This document shows positions 6,444-8,572 of a DNA stretch of 8,572 nucleotides, in pieces. Under the pieces are notes generated by a model. It was not told the DNA's origin and made no database searches. It worked only from the letters and a program-made list of their open reading frames with translations. The first letter of the stretch is position 1. Every line of letters starts with the position of its first letter. This stretch comes from Gemmatimonadales bacterium. Its GTDB lineage: Bacteria > Gemmatimonadota > Gemmatimonadetes > Gemmatimonadales > GWC2-71-9. The translations under genes were made by a program, and so were the position numbers. Where the stretch lies: positions 1-8,572 of the forward strand of contig SPDF01000052.1 in NCBI GenBank assembly GCA_004525055.1, written 5' to 3'.

Positions 6444-7837
6444 CCCCTCGCCGCTCCTCGCCACATACGCTCTGGTCGCCTTCCGACGACCCCGATCGCC
6501 TCATGCTCGACTACACCGTCGGGGAGGACCGACTCTGGGATATGCGCCTCCTGCCGTGGGACGTGTACGGGAGCCTGGGGCACGCGGAGGGGCTCCGGGC
6601 CTCCGGCCTCCTGTCCGTCCATGCGCATGCCAGGCTCCGGTCCGCCTTGCGTCGTGCCCTGCGCGAAGTCGAGGAGGGTGTCCTCGTGGTGGATCTGGTG
6701 CACGAGGATGCACACAGCGCGGTGGAGGACTGGATCACCCAACAGCACGGAGTGGCAGGGGAGCAGTTGCACACCGGCCGTTCTCGCAACGACCAGGTCG
6801 CCTGCGACCTCCGTCTCTATCTGAAGAATCAACTGCTCGAGCTACACGAGGCCGCCGAGGATGTTGCCGAGGCACTGCTGGATTTTGCCGCGCGTCACCG
6901 GGACCAGCTCTGGCCGGGGTACACACATTCTCGGAAGGCGATGCCTTCTTCCGTCGGGCTCTGGGCGGCGGCGTATGCCGAAGGGTTGCTCGATACCCTC
7001 GAGTCGCTCCCGGCGCTCTGGGCGCGTGTGGACCGCTCTCCGCTCGGAAGCGCTGCCGGCTACGGCGTTCCCCTGCCCCTCGATCGGGAGGCGACGGCGC
7101 GAGCGCTGGGCTTTGCGGCCGTGGAGCACAACGTCGCCGCCGTGCAGCTCGGCCGTGGAAAGCTGGAAGCAGCCGTCCTCGCTTGGTGCGGCGAGCTCGG
7201 GCACGATCTTGCCCGCTTCAGCTCCGACGTGATCCTGTTCAGCGCAGAAGAATACGGGTACCTCGTGCTCCCGGCCCGCCTGGCCACGGGATCCAGTATC
7301 ATGCCGCACAAGCGCAACCCGGATCTCTTTGAACTGACGCGCGCACGGGCTGCCACCATCAATGGCGACCACGCGGCGCTGCTGCATGTGAGTTCACGCC
7401 TCACCGGCGGGTACCACCGGGATTTTCAATTGCTGAAGGAGCCGCTCTTTCGCGGATTGCAGCGGGCGCGCGAGATGCTCTCGATGCTGACGGTGGCCAT
7501 TCCATCCCTCGGGGTCAACGGCGTGCGGTGCTTCGAGGCCATCGCCGGCGACGCGCTTGCCACCGATGAGGTGATGCGCCGGGTCGAGGAAGGCGTGCCC
7601 TTCCGGCGCGCGTATCGCGAGGTCGCATCGGAGCTCAAGGCTGGCGTGCGGTTTCCGCCACTGACCCGTCGGGAAATCCTCGCGCGCCGCGGCTCCACCG
7701 GAGGTCTCGGAAACCTCGGGCTGCCCACTGTGCGGGCCCGTGTGCGTGCGCGGCAGCAGTGGAGTCGCCGCGAGCGGAAACGATTCGAGGGGGCACTGCG
7801 GCGGCTGGCGGGTCGGGGCCCGGCGAGGAAGCTATGA
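6440..7837 (+). CDS. argH: Argininosuccinate lyase
   Basis: A complete 465-residue member of the fumarase/aspartase superfamily. It splits argininosuccinate into arginine and fumarate, the last step. Motifs: HTGRSRNDQ at residues 111-119 (substrate-binding S-R-N), GYTH at 160-163 with the conserved His163, and the superfamily signature GSSIMPHKRNP at 284-294, whose flexible loop holds the catalytic serine. LTGGYHRDFQLLKEP is where GYNRDLQ..K is usual. The segment after GYTH reads SRKAMPSS instead of LQRAQP; the AMPSS part is shared with Bacteroidota-type ArgH, but Ser-Arg in place of Leu-Gln is unusual. The C-terminal tail from about residue 430 is rich in Arg and probably a surface extension. 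ATG overlaps the argE stop (ATGA) and is preceded by AGGGGAG at 6424-6430. Its last base pair group overlaps the argR start. Confidence 0.93.
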   Translation: MTPRRSSPHTLWSPSDDPDRLMLDYTVGEDRLWDMRLLPWDVYGSLGHAEGLRASGLLSVHAHARLRSALRRALREVEEGVLVVDLVHEDAHSAVEDWITQQHGVAGEQLHTGRSRNDQVACDLRLYLKNQLLELHEAAEDVAEALLDFAARHRDQLWPGYTHSRKAMPSSVGLWAAAYAEGLLDTLESLPALWARVDRSPLGSAAGYGVPLPLDREATARALGFAAVEHNVAAVQLGRGKLEAAVLAWCGELGHDLARFSSDVILFSAEEYGYLVLPARLATGSSIMPHKRNPDLFELTRARAATINGDHAALLHVSSRLTGGYHRDFQLLKEPLFRGLQRAREMLSMLTVAIPSLGVNGVRCFEAIAGDALATDEVMRRVEEGVPFRRAYREVASELKAGVRFPPLTRREILARRGSTGGLGNLGLPTVRARVRARQQWSRRERKRFEGALRRLAGRGPARKL

Positions 7838-8286
7838 GCACCGACCGACGGAAGCGTCACCTGAAGATTCTCGAACTGATCAGCACGCAGGCGCTTCGGA
7901 CTCAGGAAGAAGTGGCCGCGGCGCTGGCAGACGAGGGGTGGACCGTCACCCAGTCCTCCGTGAGCCGGGATATCGCGGCGCTACGGCTGGTCAAGATGAA
8001 TGGTGTCTATCGTCGCCCGGAGGTTGTCGCGCGCTCGGTGGACGATCCGGACCTCCACCGGATCGCCCAGGCGCTGATCGGGGTGGAGACCGCGGGCGAT
8101 GCGCTCGTCGTCCTGCGGACGCCGCCTGGGGAGGCCAGCCCCGTGGGCGCCGCACTCGACCGGCTCTCGTGGGCCGGCGTGGTCGGCACTCTCGCAGGAG
8201 ACGACACTATTTTTGTGGCGGTTCGGGACGCTGCCGCTCAGCGTGCGGTGCTCCGGGAACTCCGCAAGGCTGCCGGGTTGCGCTGA
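7834..8286 (+). CDS. argR: Arginine repressor
   Basis: A 150-residue ArgR/AhrC family regulator, normal length. The N-terminal winged helix-turn-helix spans about residues 5-60; the recognition helix lies around SSVSRDIAALRLVK at 41-54, matching the family's S.(T/V)SRD...L.LVK. The C-terminal oligomerisation and arginine-binding domain carries TPPGEASPVGAALD at 96-109 and GTLAGDDT at 118-125, whose paired aspartates bind arginine. The chosen ATG at 7834 overlaps the argH stop (ATGA) and has GAGGAAG three bases before it. The frame is open further upstream to a possible start at 7759, but that stretch lies inside argH and would not match the family. As the last gene of the operon it is likely to repress its own transcript when arginine is plentiful. 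The expected operator is upstream of argG, outside the window. Confidence 0.93.
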   Translation: MSTDRRKRHLKILELISTQALRTQEEVAAALADEGWTVTQSSVSRDIAALRLVKMNGVYRRPEVVARSVDDPDLHRIAQALIGVETAGDALVVLRTPPGEASPVGAALDRLSWAGVVGTLAGDDTIFVAVRDAAAQRAVLRELRKAAGLR

Positions 8287-8308
8287 ACGACGATCGCCTC
8301 AACGATTG

Positions 8309-8446
8309 GGCATCCAAGGTGCAGTGGTGGGATTGTCCGGGTTGCAGAAGGTGGTCTACATGACGGTCATGCGGTTTTCCAAGCGGAACATTCCAGTGTT
8401 CACCGATCTCGAGGCCGCCAAGGAATTCCTTGTAATCCAAAGCTGA
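8309..8446 (+). pseudogene. C-terminal remnant of an STAS/SEC14-like (SpoIIAA-like) protein
   Basis: A short open stretch encodes about 45 residues ending in TGA. The segments GAVVGLSGLQKVVY, RFSKRN and FTDLEAAKEFL look like the last third of small STAS/SEC14-domain proteins of about 120 residues, in which a VVG..GL.K strand-helix leads to a final F..LEEAK.WL helix. The N-terminal two thirds are missing: the upstream sequence in this frame runs into the 3' end of argR and shows no matching residues. Possible starts are TTG 8306, GTG 8324 or ATG 8360, none with a good ribosome binding site. Base composition here is visibly less GC-rich than the arginine genes. I read it as a decayed fragment left by a deletion. 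A short functional peptide is possible but less likely. The family assignment is from memory and moderate. Confidence 0.45.
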
Positions 8447-8450
8447 GGCC

Positions 8451-8572
8451 CTAGCTTACACGCCGGGTCACGCCGGCGCCGTAACGGACCGCCGTGATTT
8501 CGGAGAGAATCGCCAGCGCGGTTTCGGCGGGGGACCGCCCTCCCAGATCCAGCCCGATCGGCCCGAACAGCC
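8451..8572 (-). CDS. XdhC/CoxI family molybdoenzyme maturation factor, C-terminal end (partial)
   Basis: On the minus strand an open frame enters at the window edge and ends with TAG at 8453-8451, giving about 40 residues. It reads LFGPIGLDLGGRSPAE, then TALAILSEITAVRYG, matching the C-terminal end of XdhC/CoxI proteins (PIGLDIG..TPEEIA.SILAEI.A.R). These proteins bind and help sulfurylate the molybdenum cofactor before its insertion into xanthine dehydrogenase or CO dehydrogenase-type enzymes. The gene converges on the arginine operon, with only 4 bases between its stop and that of the argR-proximal remnant. It is not part of the arginine operon. The partner molybdoenzyme genes, if any, lie outside the window. 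Confidence 0.75.
   Translation of the reverse strand, partial: LFGPIGLDLGGRSPAETALAILSEITAVRYGAGVTRRVS

Noticed and set aside
7759..7833. An earlier start for argR
   Set aside because: The extension is encoded inside argH, has no family counterpart, and the ATG at 7834 has a GAGGAAG site and an ATGA overlap.
8440..8457. Small inverted repeat AAGCT...AGCTT between the convergent genes, as a possible bidirectional terminator
   Set aside because: Only a 5-base stem with an 8-base loop and no T tract on either strand; too weak to call.
8459..8476. Short direct repeat of CACGCCGG, two copies two bases apart
   Set aside because: It lies inside the xdhC-like coding frame and is short enough to be chance in GC-rich DNA.

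Overview
This is a high-GC bacterial window filled almost entirely by one plus-strand arginine biosynthesis operon. The order is argG (3' end only), a P-loop NTPase of the DUF1611/BioD-like type, argC, argD, an argF'-type acylornithine carbamoyltransferase, argB, argE, argH and argR. Consecutive genes overlap by 1-7 bases in ATGA/GTGA-type stop/start junctions, apart from the unusual argB-argE junction, so the set looks like one translationally coupled transcript. Its promoter must lie upstream of the window.

The carbamoyltransferase is of the N-acyl-ornithine type rather than a normal ornithine carbamoyltransferase. The argG, argC, argH and carbamoyltransferase sequences resemble those of Bacteroidota and relatives. 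With the high GC content, a Gemmatimonadota or other high-GC member of the FCB group is my best guess at the source, held with modest confidence.

How the genes work together: ArgB phosphorylates N-acylglutamate, ArgC reduces it, ArgD transaminates it to N-acylornithine, the carbamoyltransferase makes N-acylcitrulline, ArgE removes the acyl group to give citrulline, ArgG and ArgH convert citrulline to arginine, and ArgR senses arginine. Two points stand out. First, the residues known to separate N-acetyl- from N-succinyl-ornithine carbamoyltransferases (equivalents of X. campestris Glu92 and Asn185) are Val and Pro here, so the pathway probably uses succinylated intermediates. Second, no recognisable N-acylglutamate synthase (argA, argJ or a GNAT domain) is present, and the uncharacterised P-loop protein sits at that gap in the operon, making it a candidate for the first step.

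The argB-argE junction is odd. The conserved start of the M20 peptidase lies upstream of the first canonical start codon, in a frame with no ATG, GTG, TTG or CTG. This implies a near-cognate ATC start, a +1 frameshift that fuses ArgB to ArgE, or a sequence error.

After argR there is a short remnant of an STAS/SEC14-like (SpoIIAA-like) protein, then the 3' end of a minus-strand xdhC-family gene running off the window. No RNA gene, CRISPR array, insertion sequence or convincing terminator was seen, and no gene-free stretch exceeds 300 bases.
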